Shown here: piece after piece, positions 32,839 through 41,288 of the stretch
How the letters are laid out: each line of letters begins with the position of its first letter
Position numbering within the stretch: the first letter of the stretch is position 1
NCBI GenBank assembly: GCA_016208115.1
Contig: JACQYR010000001.1
Coordinates: forward strand, 1 to 47,988
DNA from: Desulfarculus sp.
Lineage (GTDB): Bacteria > Desulfobacterota > Desulfarculia > Desulfarculales > Desulfarculaceae
DNA: 47,988 nt
Direction: 5' to 3'
The notes under the pieces: model-generated
What the model was told of the DNA's origin: nothing
The model's input: only the letters and a program-made list of their open reading frames with translations
Databases searched by the model: none
Made by a program: the position numbers and the translations under genes

Positions 32839-34214
32839 GGCCCCTGGGCCTGTACCCCAAGATACTGCTCTCCTTCCTGGTGCTGCTCCTTATGGTGCAG
32901 GCCCTGATGTTCGGCAGCTTCCTGCTGTTGGACGACCACCCCCCGCCCGGTCATCTGGACTCCCATCTGCGGGGCCTGGCCCTGTTCTCCCAGAAATTCG
33001 CCCAGCAGGCCCTGGGCGAATCGGGAACCAGCCAGGAACCAACCCCCGAAACCCTGGGCGCCCTGACCCGGGAGCTGGCCCAGATCACCCAGGGCCAGGC
33101 GTGGGTGCAGGCGGCGGGGGCCACCCTGGCCCAGTCCTTTTCTGGGCCGCCGCCCGAGATCGGCCTGGCCCCGCCTCTGGACCAGGCTCGCTCCTGGGAG
33201 GGCATATCGGTCGTGCCCCTGCCTCCCCGCCAGATGCTCATTGCCATGCCCCTGGCGGCCCCCGCCCCACCGGAGGCCAGGCTGTTGCTGCTGCTGGCCC
33301 ATCCGCCGGGCCAGCCCCCGCCACACCGTCTTTTCCTGGTCCGCCTGGCCCTGGTCTGCCTGTTGGTGGCCCTGCTGGTCATCCCGGTGTCGCGGCTCAT
33401 AGCCCGGCCCATCCGGCAACTGCGCCGCTCGGCCCTGATGATCGCCGACGGCGACCTCAACCACCGCGCCCAGGTGGCCACCCATGACGAGATCGGCGAG
33501 TTGGCCCGGGCCTTGAACCACATGACCGACCGCCTTCAACAGATGGTCCTGGCCAGCCGGGAGCTCCTGGCCTATGTGTCCCATGAGCTGCGCAGCCCCC
33601 TGGCCCGCCTGGCCGTGGCCGGGCAACTACTGGGCGACGGCCTGGCCACGGCCCCGCGGCAAGGCTCCCTGCGCCACCTGGAGGACATCCGCGAGGAGAT
33701 AGCGCGCATGGACGACCTGCTGGCCAGGATACTCCTGCTGTCGCGGCTGGACCTGCACGAGGCGCCGTTGCAGCGCGAAAAACTGGACCTAGCCGAGCTG
33801 TTGGGGCGCTTGGCCGAGAGATGGCGGCCCTGGCTGGCCCACCGAGGCCTGGAACTGAACCTGGACATGGCCGCCCCGGCCTGGGTGCTGGGCGACCGCC
33901 AGGCCCTGGCCTCGGCCCTGTCCAACCTGCTGGACAACGTGGCCAAGCACTCCCTGCCCAACGGCCGCGTGACGCTAAGCCTGGCGCGCGCCGGCCTGGT
34001 CTGGCGCCTGACCCTGCGCAACCCCTGCCCTCCCCTGCGCAGCGCCGAGTTGGAGGCCATCTTCCAGCCCTTCCACCGGGGCCGGGGCGGCGGCCAGGGC
34101 TCGGGCCTGGGCCTGGCCCTGAGCCGGCGTATCATTGCGGCCCACGGGGGTGTCCTCGAGGCCCAATACCTGCCCCCCTGCCTGGTGATGGAAGCCACTT
34201 TGCCGGCCTTGTAA
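32835..34214 (+). CDS. Sensor histidine kinase, EnvZ/CpxA type
   Basis: Membrane sensor of 459 residues: TM1 about 9-32 (ILLSFLVLLLMVQALMFGSF), a periplasmic domain of about 130 residues, TM2 about 167-185, HAMP (SRLIARPIRQLRRSALMIADGDLNHR), the dimerisation helix with phospho-acceptor His250 in AYVSHELRSPLARL, and HATPase_c (ALSNLLDNVAKHS N-box, GQGSGLGLALSRRI G-box). The N-box reads DNVAKHS rather than the common ENAIKYT, and no clear D-x-G G1 box (RNPCPPL instead) is seen, so ATP-site detail is diverged. It overlaps the response regulator by four bases. Signal unknown; the chromate operon 130 bp downstream is a possible target. Confidence 0.9.
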   Translation: MRPLGLYPKILLSFLVLLLMVQALMFGSFLLLDDHPPPGHLDSHLRGLALFSQKFAQQALGESGTSQEPTPETLGALTRELAQITQGQAWVQAAGATLAQSFSGPPPEIGLAPPLDQARSWEGISVVPLPPRQMLIAMPLAAPAPPEARLLLLLAHPPGQPPPHRLFLVRLALVCLLVALLVIPVSRLIARPIRQLRRSALMIADGDLNHRAQVATHDEIGELARALNHMTDRLQQMVLASRELLAYVSHELRSPLARLAVAGQLLGDGLATAPRQGSLRHLEDIREEIARMDDLLARILLLSRLDLHEAPLQREKLDLAELLGRLAERWRPWLAHRGLELNLDMAAPAWVLGDRQALASALSNLLDNVAKHSLPNGRVTLSLARAGLVWRLTLRNPCPPLRSAELEAIFQPFHRGRGGGQGSGLGLALSRRIIAAHGGVLEAQYLPPCLVMEATLPAL

Positions 34215-34288
34215 AGCCTGCGTAAATGCCGCGTCCGCCTGGACGCGCCTGGCTTTGTGCCTCGGATCTTCCAGCCAGGCCGGCCCCC

Positions 34289-34333
34289 TTGACAAGCCCT
34301 GTATCACTTGTTACCTTAATATCAACTGATACA
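34289..34333 (+). promoter_or_regulatory. Promoter and candidate operator of the chromate operon
   Basis: TTGACA (34289-34294), 17 bases, TACCTT (34312-34317). Perfect 7-bp inverted repeats TGTATCA (34300-34306) and TGATACA (34327-34333) flank the -10, an ideal place for a repressor. ChrB acts as a chromate-responsive regulator in some bacteria, which would make the operon autoregulated. Confidence 0.55.
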
Positions 34334-34342
34334 AGGTTAACC

Positions 34343-35156
34343 ATGGACACTCCCGCCTGGCTGATATTCTTCCACACCCTGCCGGCCAAGCCGGTGGCCG
34401 CGCGCATGAAGGTCTGGCGGCGGCTCTCTCGGGCCGTGGCCTTGCAGGGGCCAGGCCTACCGCGCCTTGCAGCCCGAGACCGAGGCCCTGGAGCGGGAGC
34501 TCTCCACCTCGCCGGGGCGCCTGGACCAGGAGGCGCTCAAACGCCTGGCCGGCCAATTGCGGCGCCTGCGCGACCAGCACCGCGAGGTGCGGGAGGTGGA
34601 CTTCTTCGGCGCCGCCCAGGGCGCCACCCTGGCCCAAGACCTGGAGGCCCTGGAAGAGCGCCTGACCGTCCTGAAGGCGGCGGGCGCCGGTCAGACCGCC
34701 AGGCCCGCCCGTCCCGTGGTCAGTGCCCGGCGTCGCCAGGACTACCAGGGCCGCCTTTGGGTCACGCGGCCCCGGCCCTTTGTGGACCGCATGGCCTCGG
34801 CCTGGCTGATCCGGCGCTTCATAGACCCCGAGGCCCGCTTCGGCTTCACCGCCCAGGACCAGCCCCTGCCGCCGGGGGCCGTGGGCTTTGACAGGCCGGG
34901 CGGGGAATTCAGCCACCTGGGAGACTGGTGCACCTTCGAGGTGCTCGTCAAGGCCTTTGGCCTCAAGGACAAGGCCTTGAAGCGCCTGGCCGGCATCGTG
35001 CACGAGATGGACCTGCGCGACGGCAAGTTCAACGCCCCCCAGGCCCGGGGCGCCGAGGAGATACTGCGCGGGGCGTTGCGCACGGCCCAAGACGATCACC
35101 AGGCCCTGGAAAAGGGCATGGCCGTCTTTGAAATGCTCCACGCCTCGCTGAGCTAA
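34343..35156 (+). pseudogene. chrB: Chromate resistance regulator ChrB, internal deletion and frameshift near 34445
   Basis: ChrB-like protein. The first frame starts MDTPAWLIFFHTLPAKPVAARMKVWRRLSRA, the typical ChrB N-terminus, then leaves frame near 34445. The rest continues in another frame from AYRALQPETEALERELS through a coiled stretch to the ChrB C-terminal domain (GRLWVTRPRPFVDRMASAWLIRRFIDPEARFGF, FDRPGGEFSHLGDWCTFEVLVKAFG, IVHEMDLRDGKF). About 60 residues of the N-terminal domain (the usual GAVALK...VYVLP region) are missing. The C-terminal part could still be made from a TTG near 34467. AAGG lies six bases before ATG 34343. Real decay or assembly error are both possible. Confidence 0.78.
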
Positions 35157-35174
35157 CGAAAAAAGGAGTACCCC

Positions 35175-35459
35175 ATGCCACCCGTACCCCAGCATTGCCA
35201 ACGCAGCCAGCAGAGGACCGGCCAAGACTGCCGCGCCCTGCACGAGTGGATTGACAACGACCCGGCGCACAAGGCCGCCCGCCACGATCTGGCCCAGGTG
35301 TTGGCCCTGGCCCAGGAGGCCGAGGCGCTTTTCGGGGCCGGCGCTGGCCAGGAATTGCTGTGGCACCTGTTGGACGACCTCAAGGCCAAGATCGGCCACG
35401 CCCTGCCCGAAGGGCCAGAAGCCGTGACCGGGGCCTTGGCCCAGTTGGGCGTCAAGTAA
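35175..35459 (+). CDS. Small hypothetical protein in the chromate operon (94 aa)
   Basis: A 94-residue soluble helical protein beginning after AAAAGGAG. Its middle part (CRALHEWIDNDPAHKAARHDLAQVLALAQEAEALFG) has conserved-looking His/Trp/Asp residues resembling small DUF6915-like proteins; this is a weak resemblance. No membrane segment. It lies 18 bases after chrB and 11 before the HD-domain gene, clearly in the same operon. Function not known. Confidence 0.6.
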   Translation: MPPVPQHCQRSQQRTGQDCRALHEWIDNDPAHKAARHDLAQVLALAQEAEALFGAGAGQELLWHLLDDLKAKIGHALPEGPEAVTGALAQLGVK

Positions 35460-35470
35460 GGAGAGACCAA

Positions 35471-36016
35471 ATGGACAAGCTGATACGCGCCGAGGACGTG
35501 GCCCTGCTCCAACTCCAGGGCATGAACGCCGAAGACCTGGCCCACTCCATCAAGGTGGCCGAGAAGGCCCTGGAGATCGCCCGCCGCAACGGGGCAATCC
35601 TGGACCTGGTGGCCCGGGGCGCCCTTTTTCACGACTTGGGCAAGACCCGCACCCACGAGATCGAACACGGCAGGGTGGGCGCCGAGTTGGGACACAAGCT
35701 GGGCCTGCCGGCGGCCATCACCGCGGTGATGGAGAAGCACATCCGGGGTGGGCTCACCGCGCCCGAGGCCAAGGAACTGGGCCTGCCGGTGAAGGACTAC
35801 ACCCTGCGCCTATTGGAGGAGCGCATCATCATCTACGCCGACCGCCTGGTGGACATCATCACCGACCCCAAGGACATCGTGACGGCGGAACGCGAGGCCG
35901 AGGAGCGTTTCGAGGAAATCCTGCGCGCCTATCCGCGCTACGGCAAGAACCAGATCACCCTGGAGCGCTACCTGGGCTACCACGCCGAGATTCAGGGACT
36001 GGTCGGCGGGCGGTGA
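35471..36016 (+). CDS. HD-domain phosphohydrolase-like protein
   Basis: A 181-residue HD-superfamily metal-dependent phosphohydrolase. Metal-binding residues are visible: His in EDLAHSIKVAEKA, the HD pair in ARGALFHDLGKTRTHEIEHGRVGAELG, a later His in VMEKHIRGG and Asp in IIYADRLVDII. This matches the uncharacterised TIGR00295-like group found in archaea and deltaproteobacteria; substrate unknown (nucleotide or similar). GGAGAGA precedes ATG 35471. Its stop overlaps the GTG start of the MFS gene. Confidence 0.82.
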   Translation: MDKLIRAEDVALLQLQGMNAEDLAHSIKVAEKALEIARRNGAILDLVARGALFHDLGKTRTHEIEHGRVGAELGHKLGLPAAITAVMEKHIRGGLTAPEAKELGLPVKDYTLRLLEERIIIYADRLVDIITDPKDIVTAEREAEERFEEILRAYPRYGKNQITLERYLGYHAEIQGLVGGR

Positions 36017-37242
36017 GCCTCAGTCCCTTCATGTTGCTGTGCGGCGCCGGGCTCCTGGCCATCTTCAGCTCGACCATCGCCAAGAGCCCGGTGCTGCCCC
36101 TTTTCGCCACCCACCTGGGCGCCGACCCGGCCGGCGTGGGCCTGGTGGCGGCGGTCTCGGCCTTCACCGGGGTGGCCGTGAGCCTGCCCGCCGGCCTGCT
36201 CTCAGACCGCCTGGGCCGGCGGCGCCTGCTTTTGTTCTCGGCCCTGGTGTTCGCCAGCGCGCCTTTCCTCTATCTGCTGGTGGGGCAAATCTGGCAACTG
36301 ATCCTGGTACGCCTATACCACGGTCTGGCCACCGCCATCTTCCTGCCCGTGGCCATGGCCCTGGTGGCCGACTTGCATGAGGGCGCGCGCGGCGAGAAGA
36401 TCGGCTGGTTCTCCACCGCCACCCTGTTGGGCCGCTTCGCCGCGCCCATGGCCGGCGGGACCATTCTGGCCGCCCTGGCCGCCGACCCCGGCCGGAGCTT
36501 CAACGCCGTGTATCTGCTCTGCGGCCTGGCCGGGGTGCTGACCCTGGCCCTGGCCGCTTTTCTGCCGCGCGGCCAAGGCGGGCAGGCCCAGGCACAGTCC
36601 TGGCCGGAGACCCTGGCCGCCTTCCGACGTGTCATGGGCAACCGCCTCATCGTCATCACCTGCCTGGCCGAGGCGGCGGTGCTGTTTGCCTACGGCACCT
36701 TCGAGGTGTTCCTGCCCCTCTACGCCTTGCAGGTGGGCATGGGGGCCTGGGAGGTGGGTATATTCCTCTCGGCCCAGGTCATCACCCTGGCTCTTAGCAA
36801 GCCCCTCTTGGGCCGCTTCTCCGACCGCCACGGCCGGGCGCCCCAGGTATTCGCCGGCTGCCTGCTGGGCGCGGTCTGCATCGGGGTCTATCCCTGGCTG
36901 ACCTCCTTCTGGCCGCTGTTGGCGCTAAGCGTGCTCTTCGGCCTGAGCCTGTCGGTGGTGACCTCGGCCTCGGCCGCTTTCATAGCCGACCAGTGCCACG
37001 ACCAGGGCCGGGGCTCGGCCATGGGCATGCTGGGCTCCATCATGGACCTGGGGCACACCTCTGGGCCGCTGTTGGGCGGGCTGGCCGCCGCCTGGCTGGG
37101 GCTGAGCGCCTCCTTCTGGCTGGCCGCCCTGGTCATCGGGCTCATGGCCCTGGTCTTCGCGGGCGTGGCCATGGGGTCACCGCCAACGGGCAAGGCGGCG
37201 GCATGCTCGGGGCAAACAACCTTGGAGGAAAGACCGCGGTGA
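36013..37242 (+). CDS. Major facilitator superfamily transporter
   Basis: A 409-residue MFS protein with about 12 spans. The loop 2-3 signature is GLLSDRLGRRRLLLF and the mirrored loop 8-9 is LLGRFSDRHGRAPQVF. The TM4/5 region reads RLYHGLATAIFLPVAMALVAD. It is probably a drug or metabolite efflux pump; substrate not predictable. Start GTG 36013 overlaps the HD gene (GTGA). The last 20 residues (TGKAAACSGQTTLEERPR) are hydrophilic and its TGA overlaps the first in-frame ATG of chrA, where that gene seems to lack its normal beginning. Confidence 0.85.
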   Translation: MSLSPFMLLCGAGLLAIFSSTIAKSPVLPLFATHLGADPAGVGLVAAVSAFTGVAVSLPAGLLSDRLGRRRLLLFSALVFASAPFLYLLVGQIWQLILVRLYHGLATAIFLPVAMALVADLHEGARGEKIGWFSTATLLGRFAAPMAGGTILAALAADPGRSFNAVYLLCGLAGVLTLALAAFLPRGQGGQAQAQSWPETLAAFRRVMGNRLIVITCLAEAAVLFAYGTFEVFLPLYALQVGMGAWEVGIFLSAQVITLALSKPLLGRFSDRHGRAPQVFAGCLLGAVCIGVYPWLTSFWPLLALSVLFGLSLSVVTSASAAFIADQCHDQGRGSAMGMLGSIMDLGHTSGPLLGGLAAAWLGLSASFWLAALVIGLMALVFAGVAMGSPPTGKAAACSGQTTLEERPR

Positions 37243-38504
37243 TGCATCGCCTGCTGGTGGAGGAGCGTTGCTGGGTCACGGAAAGCCGTTTCCTGCACGC
37301 CCTCAACTACTGCATGCTCCTGCCCGGCCCCGAGGCCATGCAACTGGCTGTGTACCTGGGCTGGATGCTCAACGGCGTCCTGGGCGGGCTGGCGGCCGGC
37401 GTGCTGTTCGTCCTGCCGGGCTTTCTGTCCATCCTGGCCCTTTCCGTGTTCTACGCCCTGTATCAGGGCACGGACCTGGTGGCGGCGCTTTTTTTCGGCC
37501 TCAAGCCGGCGGTGATGGCGGTAGTGGTGGAGGCCCTGCTGCGCATCGGCAAGCGCACCCTGCAAAACTCCACCATGGTCGCCCTGGCCGCCGCCTCCTT
37601 CGTGGCCATCTTCTTTTTCGACGCGCCCTTCCCTCTGATTATCCTGGCCGCCGCGCTCATCGGCCTGCTGGGCGGACGGCGCTGGCCCCAGCGCTTCCAC
37701 CTGGCCAAGCCCAACACGGAGCAGCTCTTTGACTGCGTGGGGCCGGTGATCTTGAGCGACGAGTTCGTCAAGGGCCAACGCCCCTCCCTGGCCCGAGGCC
37801 TGGGGGTGGCGGTCCTGTGGCTGACCCTCTGGCTGACACCCGTCCTGTGGCTGGGGCTGGCCCTGGGCTGGGACAACACCTTCGCCCAGATAGGGGCCTT
37901 CTTCAGCAAGGCCGCGGCGGTGACTTTTGGCGGGGCCTACGCCGTGCTGGCCTACATCGCCCAGCAGGCCGTGGAGACCTACGGCTGGCTCAAGCCTGGC
38001 GAGATGCTCGACGGCCTGGGCATGGCCGAGACCACCCCGGGACCGCTGATCCAGGTGGTGCAGTTCGTGGGCTTCCTGGGGGCCTTCCGCCACCCCGGAA
38101 CCCTGGACCCGCTCCTGGCCGGAGTGCTCGGCTCGGTGCTCACCACCTGGGTCACCTACACGCCCTGTTTTTTGTGGATATTCCTGGGCGGACCCTACAT
38201 CGAGTATTTGCGGGGGCACAAGTCCCTGAGCATGGCCCTGTCGGCCATCACCGCCGCCGTGGTGGGGGTGGTCTTCAATCTGGCCATCTGGTTCGCGCTC
38301 AACACCCTGTTCGGCAAGGTCGAGGAGGTCCATCATCTGGGCGTGCGTCTGTTACTGCCGGTTTGGCCCACTTTAAGCTGGGCTTCGGCCCTCATCGCCG
38401 CCGGGGCATTTCTGGCGCTGCTGCGATTCAAGCTGGGGATGGTCATCACCCTGGCGGGCAGCGTGGCGGCGGGGGTGGCCGTACACTGGATGGCCGGGTC
38501 TTAG
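37242..38504 (+). CDS. chrA: Chromate transporter ChrA, N-terminus shortened
   Basis: CHR-family membrane pump that exports chromate. The protein begins MHRLLVEERCWVTESRFLHALNYCMLLPGPEAMQLAVYLGW, the conserved CHR signature, then has two homologous halves; the second starts near FFSKAAAVTFGGAYAVLAYIAQQAVETYGWL and contains TPGPLIQVVQFVGF. Full-length members carry about 30-40 more residues, with a first span and FGGPAGQIA before MHR. Here the same frame upstream lies within the MFS gene and reads GANNLGGKTAVMHR. GGAGGA sits 12 bases before ATG 37242, so a short form could be made, but a deletion that removed the true start is plausible. Confidence 0.85.
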   Translation: MHRLLVEERCWVTESRFLHALNYCMLLPGPEAMQLAVYLGWMLNGVLGGLAAGVLFVLPGFLSILALSVFYALYQGTDLVAALFFGLKPAVMAVVVEALLRIGKRTLQNSTMVALAAASFVAIFFFDAPFPLIILAAALIGLLGGRRWPQRFHLAKPNTEQLFDCVGPVILSDEFVKGQRPSLARGLGVAVLWLTLWLTPVLWLGLALGWDNTFAQIGAFFSKAAAVTFGGAYAVLAYIAQQAVETYGWLKPGEMLDGLGMAETTPGPLIQVVQFVGFLGAFRHPGTLDPLLAGVLGSVLTTWVTYTPCFLWIFLGGPYIEYLRGHKSLSMALSAITAAVVGVVFNLAIWFALNTLFGKVEEVHHLGVRLLLPVWPTLSWASALIAAGAFLALLRFKLGMVITLAGSVAAGVAVHWMAGS

Positions 38505-38507
38505 AGG

Positions 38508-38531
38508 CGGCCGGACCGGATTGGCCGGCCG
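38508..38531. terminator. Inverted repeat between converging chrA and relA
   Basis: CGGCCGG, 10-base loop, CCGGCCG. No strong T-run on either side. Likely a weak bidirectional stop in the 48-bp gap. Confidence 0.35.
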
Positions 38532-38552
38532 AGGAGCACAGCCGGGTTTCTC

Positions 38553-40691
38553 TTACAGGCCCAGGCGCCGCACCGAGTGCACGCCCTTGACCTTCTTGAG
38601 TTCGGCCACTACCTGCCTGAGCTGCTCGGCGCTGTGCACCTGGATAAGAAAGGTGGCCAGGCCCTTGTGGTCCTCCACCCGCACCTCGGCCTCCAGGATG
38701 TTGATGTCGCGCACCTTGAGCGCCCCGGCCAGGTCAGCCAGCACCCCGGCCCGGTCGCCGCTCTCCACGCGGATGCGCACCGGACGCACCTGGTCCTCGG
38801 GCACGTCCCATTCCACCTCCACCCGGCGCTCGGGCTCCACCCGGGCCAGGTGGGGGCAGCCGGCCTCGTGCACGCTCACCCCCCGGCCCCGGGTGATGTA
38901 GCCGCCGATGGCGTCGCCGGGCAGGGGGTTGCAGCACTTGGCGAAGCGCACCAGCACGTCGTCCACGCCCTTGACCTTGATGCCCTCGTGGGGTTTTTTA
39001 CGCAGGCGCTCCAGGGAGCGGGCCAAAAGCCCTGGCTTGCGTTCCTCCTTCTCGGGCCGGGGCGCCACGCGGTTGACCACCTGACGGGGGCTGATCTTGC
39101 CGTAGGAGATGGCCGCCAGCAGGTGGTCGGCGTCCTTGAAGGAGAAATCGCTCACCACCGGGTCCAGCTTGCCCTCGCGCACTATCTGGTTCAGCGTCAG
39201 GTTCTGCTTGCGCAGCTCGCGGTCCAATAGCTCCTTACCCAGGCTAACGGCCCGGCTGCGCTCCGACTCGCGCACAAAGGACCGCACCTTGGAGCGCGCC
39301 CGGCTAGAGACCACGAACTTGAGCCAGTCCTTGCTGGGCACGTGGTTGGACTGGGTGATGATCTCCACCTGATCGCCGGTGCTCAGTTCGTGGCGTAAAG
39401 GCACCATGCGGCCGTTGACCTTGGCGCCCACGCACTTGTTGCCCACCTCGGTGCGGATGGCGTAGGCGAAGTCCACCGGCCTGGCCCCCCGCGGCAGCTC
39501 CTTGACCTCGCCGTTGGGGGTGAAGACGAAAATCTCCTCTGGATAGGGGTCCATGCGCAGGGAGTGCAGGAACTCCGAGGGGTCGTCCATGTCCCGCTGC
39601 CACTCCAGGAGGCGCCGCAGCCAGGAGAAACGCTTCTCCTCGGCCTCGTCGCCGCCGCCCTGCTCCTTGTACTGCCAGTGGGCGGCGATGCCCTCCTCTG
39701 CGATGCGGTGCATCTCCTCGGTGCGAATCTGCACCTCCATGCGCTGGCCCATGGGTCCCACCACCGAGGTATGCAGGGACTGGTACATGTTGGGCTTGGG
39801 CATGCCGATGTAGTCGCGGAAGCGCCCGGGGATGGGCTTCCACAGGTTGTGGATCACCCCCAGGGCGTCGTAGCAGTCCTTGACCGAGGGCACGATCACG
39901 CGAAAGGCGATGAGGTCGTACAGGTCGTCAATGTCCACGTTGCGGCGCAGCATCTTCTGATAGATGCTGAAGAAGTGCTTGGGCCGCCCGCTGACCAAGC
40001 ACTCGATGCCATGCTCGGCCATGGCCTGTTTGATATTGTCCTTGACCGTGGCGATGAAGGCCTGGCGCTCATTCTTGCGGGTGGCCACGCCCTCGTGGAT
40101 CTGCTGGTATATATGGGGCTCGAGGTAGAAGAAGGCCAGGTCCTCCAGCTCGGCCTGCCAGCGGCGGATGCCCAGGCGGTGGGCCATGGGGGCGTAGATG
40201 TCGCGGGTCTCCTGGGCCACGGTGCGCTGCTTCTCGGGGGGCATGTAGCCCAGGGTGCGCATGTTGTGCAGGCGGTCGGCCAGCTTTATCAGAAGCACCC
40301 GGATGTCGCTGGCCATGGCCAGGATCATCTTGCGCAGGCTCTCGGCCTGGCGGGCGGTCTGGGAGGTGGCGGCCAGCAGATTGATCTTGGTCACGCCGTC
40401 CACCAGGGCAGCCACCTCCGGCCCCAGGAGCTGGGTTATCTGCTCATGGGTGGCGGATGTGTCCTCCACGGTGTCGTGCAACAGGGCCGCGCAGATGCTT
40501 GCCACGTCCAGGTGCATCTCGGCCATCAGCGCCGAGACGGCCAGGGGGTGGCTCAGGTAGGGCTCGCCGGACTTACGCAGTTGGCCGGCGTGCACCTTGG
40601 CCGAGAAGACGTAGGCCTTCATGATGGCGCCCACGTCCGCCCCGGGGTTGTACTCCTTGACCGCGTCTATGATCTCGTTGATGCGCTGCAT
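38553..40691 (-). CDS. spoT: Bifunctional (p)ppGpp synthetase/hydrolase (RelA/SpoT family)
   Basis: Makes and degrades the stringent-response alarmone. The 712-residue long RSH shows an HD hydrolase domain with His48, His72-Asp73 and HDTVEDT intact; the synthetase domain about 190-345 (SGRPKHFFSIYQKM, DLIAFRVIVPSVKDCYDALG, GMPKPNMYQSLHTSV); TGS about 385-450 (IFVFTPNGEVKELPRGARPVDFAYAIRTEVG); a zinc-finger-like conserved Cys region CCNPLPGDAIGGYITRGRGVSVHEAGCPHL; and C-terminal ACT (GDRAGVLADLAGALKVRDINI). HD residues are complete, so hydrolysis is expected. It follows the isochorismatase-like gene by 31 bases as last gene of the purM-to-relA stretch. No strong ribosome-binding site before ATG 40691. 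Confidence 0.95.
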   Translation of the reverse strand: MQRINEIIDAVKEYNPGADVGAIMKAYVFSAKVHAGQLRKSGEPYLSHPLAVSALMAEMHLDVASICAALLHDTVEDTSATHEQITQLLGPEVAALVDGVTKINLLAATSQTARQAESLRKMILAMASDIRVLLIKLADRLHNMRTLGYMPPEKQRTVAQETRDIYAPMAHRLGIRRWQAELEDLAFFYLEPHIYQQIHEGVATRKNERQAFIATVKDNIKQAMAEHGIECLVSGRPKHFFSIYQKMLRRNVDIDDLYDLIAFRVIVPSVKDCYDALGVIHNLWKPIPGRFRDYIGMPKPNMYQSLHTSVVGPMGQRMEVQIRTEEMHRIAEEGIAAHWQYKEQGGGDEAEEKRFSWLRRLLEWQRDMDDPSEFLHSLRMDPYPEEIFVFTPNGEVKELPRGARPVDFAYAIRTEVGNKCVGAKVNGRMVPLRHELSTGDQVEIITQSNHVPSKDWLKFVVSSRARSKVRSFVRESERSRAVSLGKELLDRELRKQNLTLNQIVREGKLDPVVSDFSFKDADHLLAAISYGKISPRQVVNRVAPRPEKEERKPGLLARSLERLRKKPHEGIKVKGVDDVLVRFAKCCNPLPGDAIGGYITRGRGVSVHEAGCPHLARVEPERRVEVEWDVPEDQVRPVRIRVESGDRAGVLADLAGALKVRDINILEAEVRVEDHKGLATFLIQVHSAEQLRQVVAELKKVKGVHSVRRLGL

Positions 40692-40722
40692 GGGCGCTAT
40701 AAAAGGCCTCGGCTTCCGCGGC

Positions 40723-41271
40723 TTAGGGTTGCAGTTTCTTGATCCACCCAGCGGTGCTGATGACCTGGCTGAAGCGCATGGCCTGGGTCACCAGAATGGC
40801 CCGATGCAGCTCCTCGGCGGTGACGGAGCCGGCCTGGTTCTTGATGGCCATGGTGCCGGTGGCGTCGCGCAGGAACTCCACCGCCAGGCCCCGGTGGAAG
40901 GCCTGGCGGGCGGTGGTGTCGCAGCACATCTGGGTCATGTAGCCGGCGATGGCCACGGTCTTGATGCCGCGCTCCCTGAGCCAGTCCTCCAGCCCGGTGC
41001 CCGTGAAGGAGCCGGGCAGGTGCTTTTCCAACAACAGGTCGCGGGGTCTCTGGGCCACCTCGGGGTGCAGTTCCCAGGTGGGCGAGCCTAAAGCGAAGAC
41101 CGGCGAGCCGGCCGGTGTCGCATGCTGCACCACCACCACGGGCACGCCATGGGCCTGCGCGGCGTCCATGGCCTTGAGGATGTTGTCCAGGCTGTCCGCC
41201 GGATGGGTCACCGGCAAGAGCCCGCTGAAATACTCGTTTTGCACGTCAATGACCAACAGGGCGCGATCCAT
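40723..41271 (-). CDS. Isochorismatase-like cysteine hydrolase
   Basis: A 182-residue cysteine hydrolase of the nicotinamidase/isochorismatase superfamily. Triad: Asp in [11 protein letters not shown], Lys in [10 protein letters not shown], and the nucleophile Cys in [16 protein letters not shown], preceded by the cis-peptide-like segment. Such proteins hydrolyse amides or act on carbamoyl compounds; the substrate here is unknown. GGGAGG lies six bases before ATG 41271. It sits between proS (17 bases upstream) and relA, so likely co-transcribed; the metabolic link is unclear. Confidence 0.88.
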   Translation of the reverse strand: MDRALLVIDVQNEYFSGLLPVTHPADSLDNILKAMDAAQAHGVPVVVVQHATPAGSPVFALGSPTWELHPEVAQRPRDLLLEKHLPGSFTGTGLEDWLRERGIKTVAIAGYMTQMCCDTTARQAFHRGLAVEFLRDATGTMAIKNQAGSVTAEELHRAILVTQAMRFSQVISTAGWIKKLQP

Positions 41272-41288
41272 GGAAACCTCCCTAGGGG

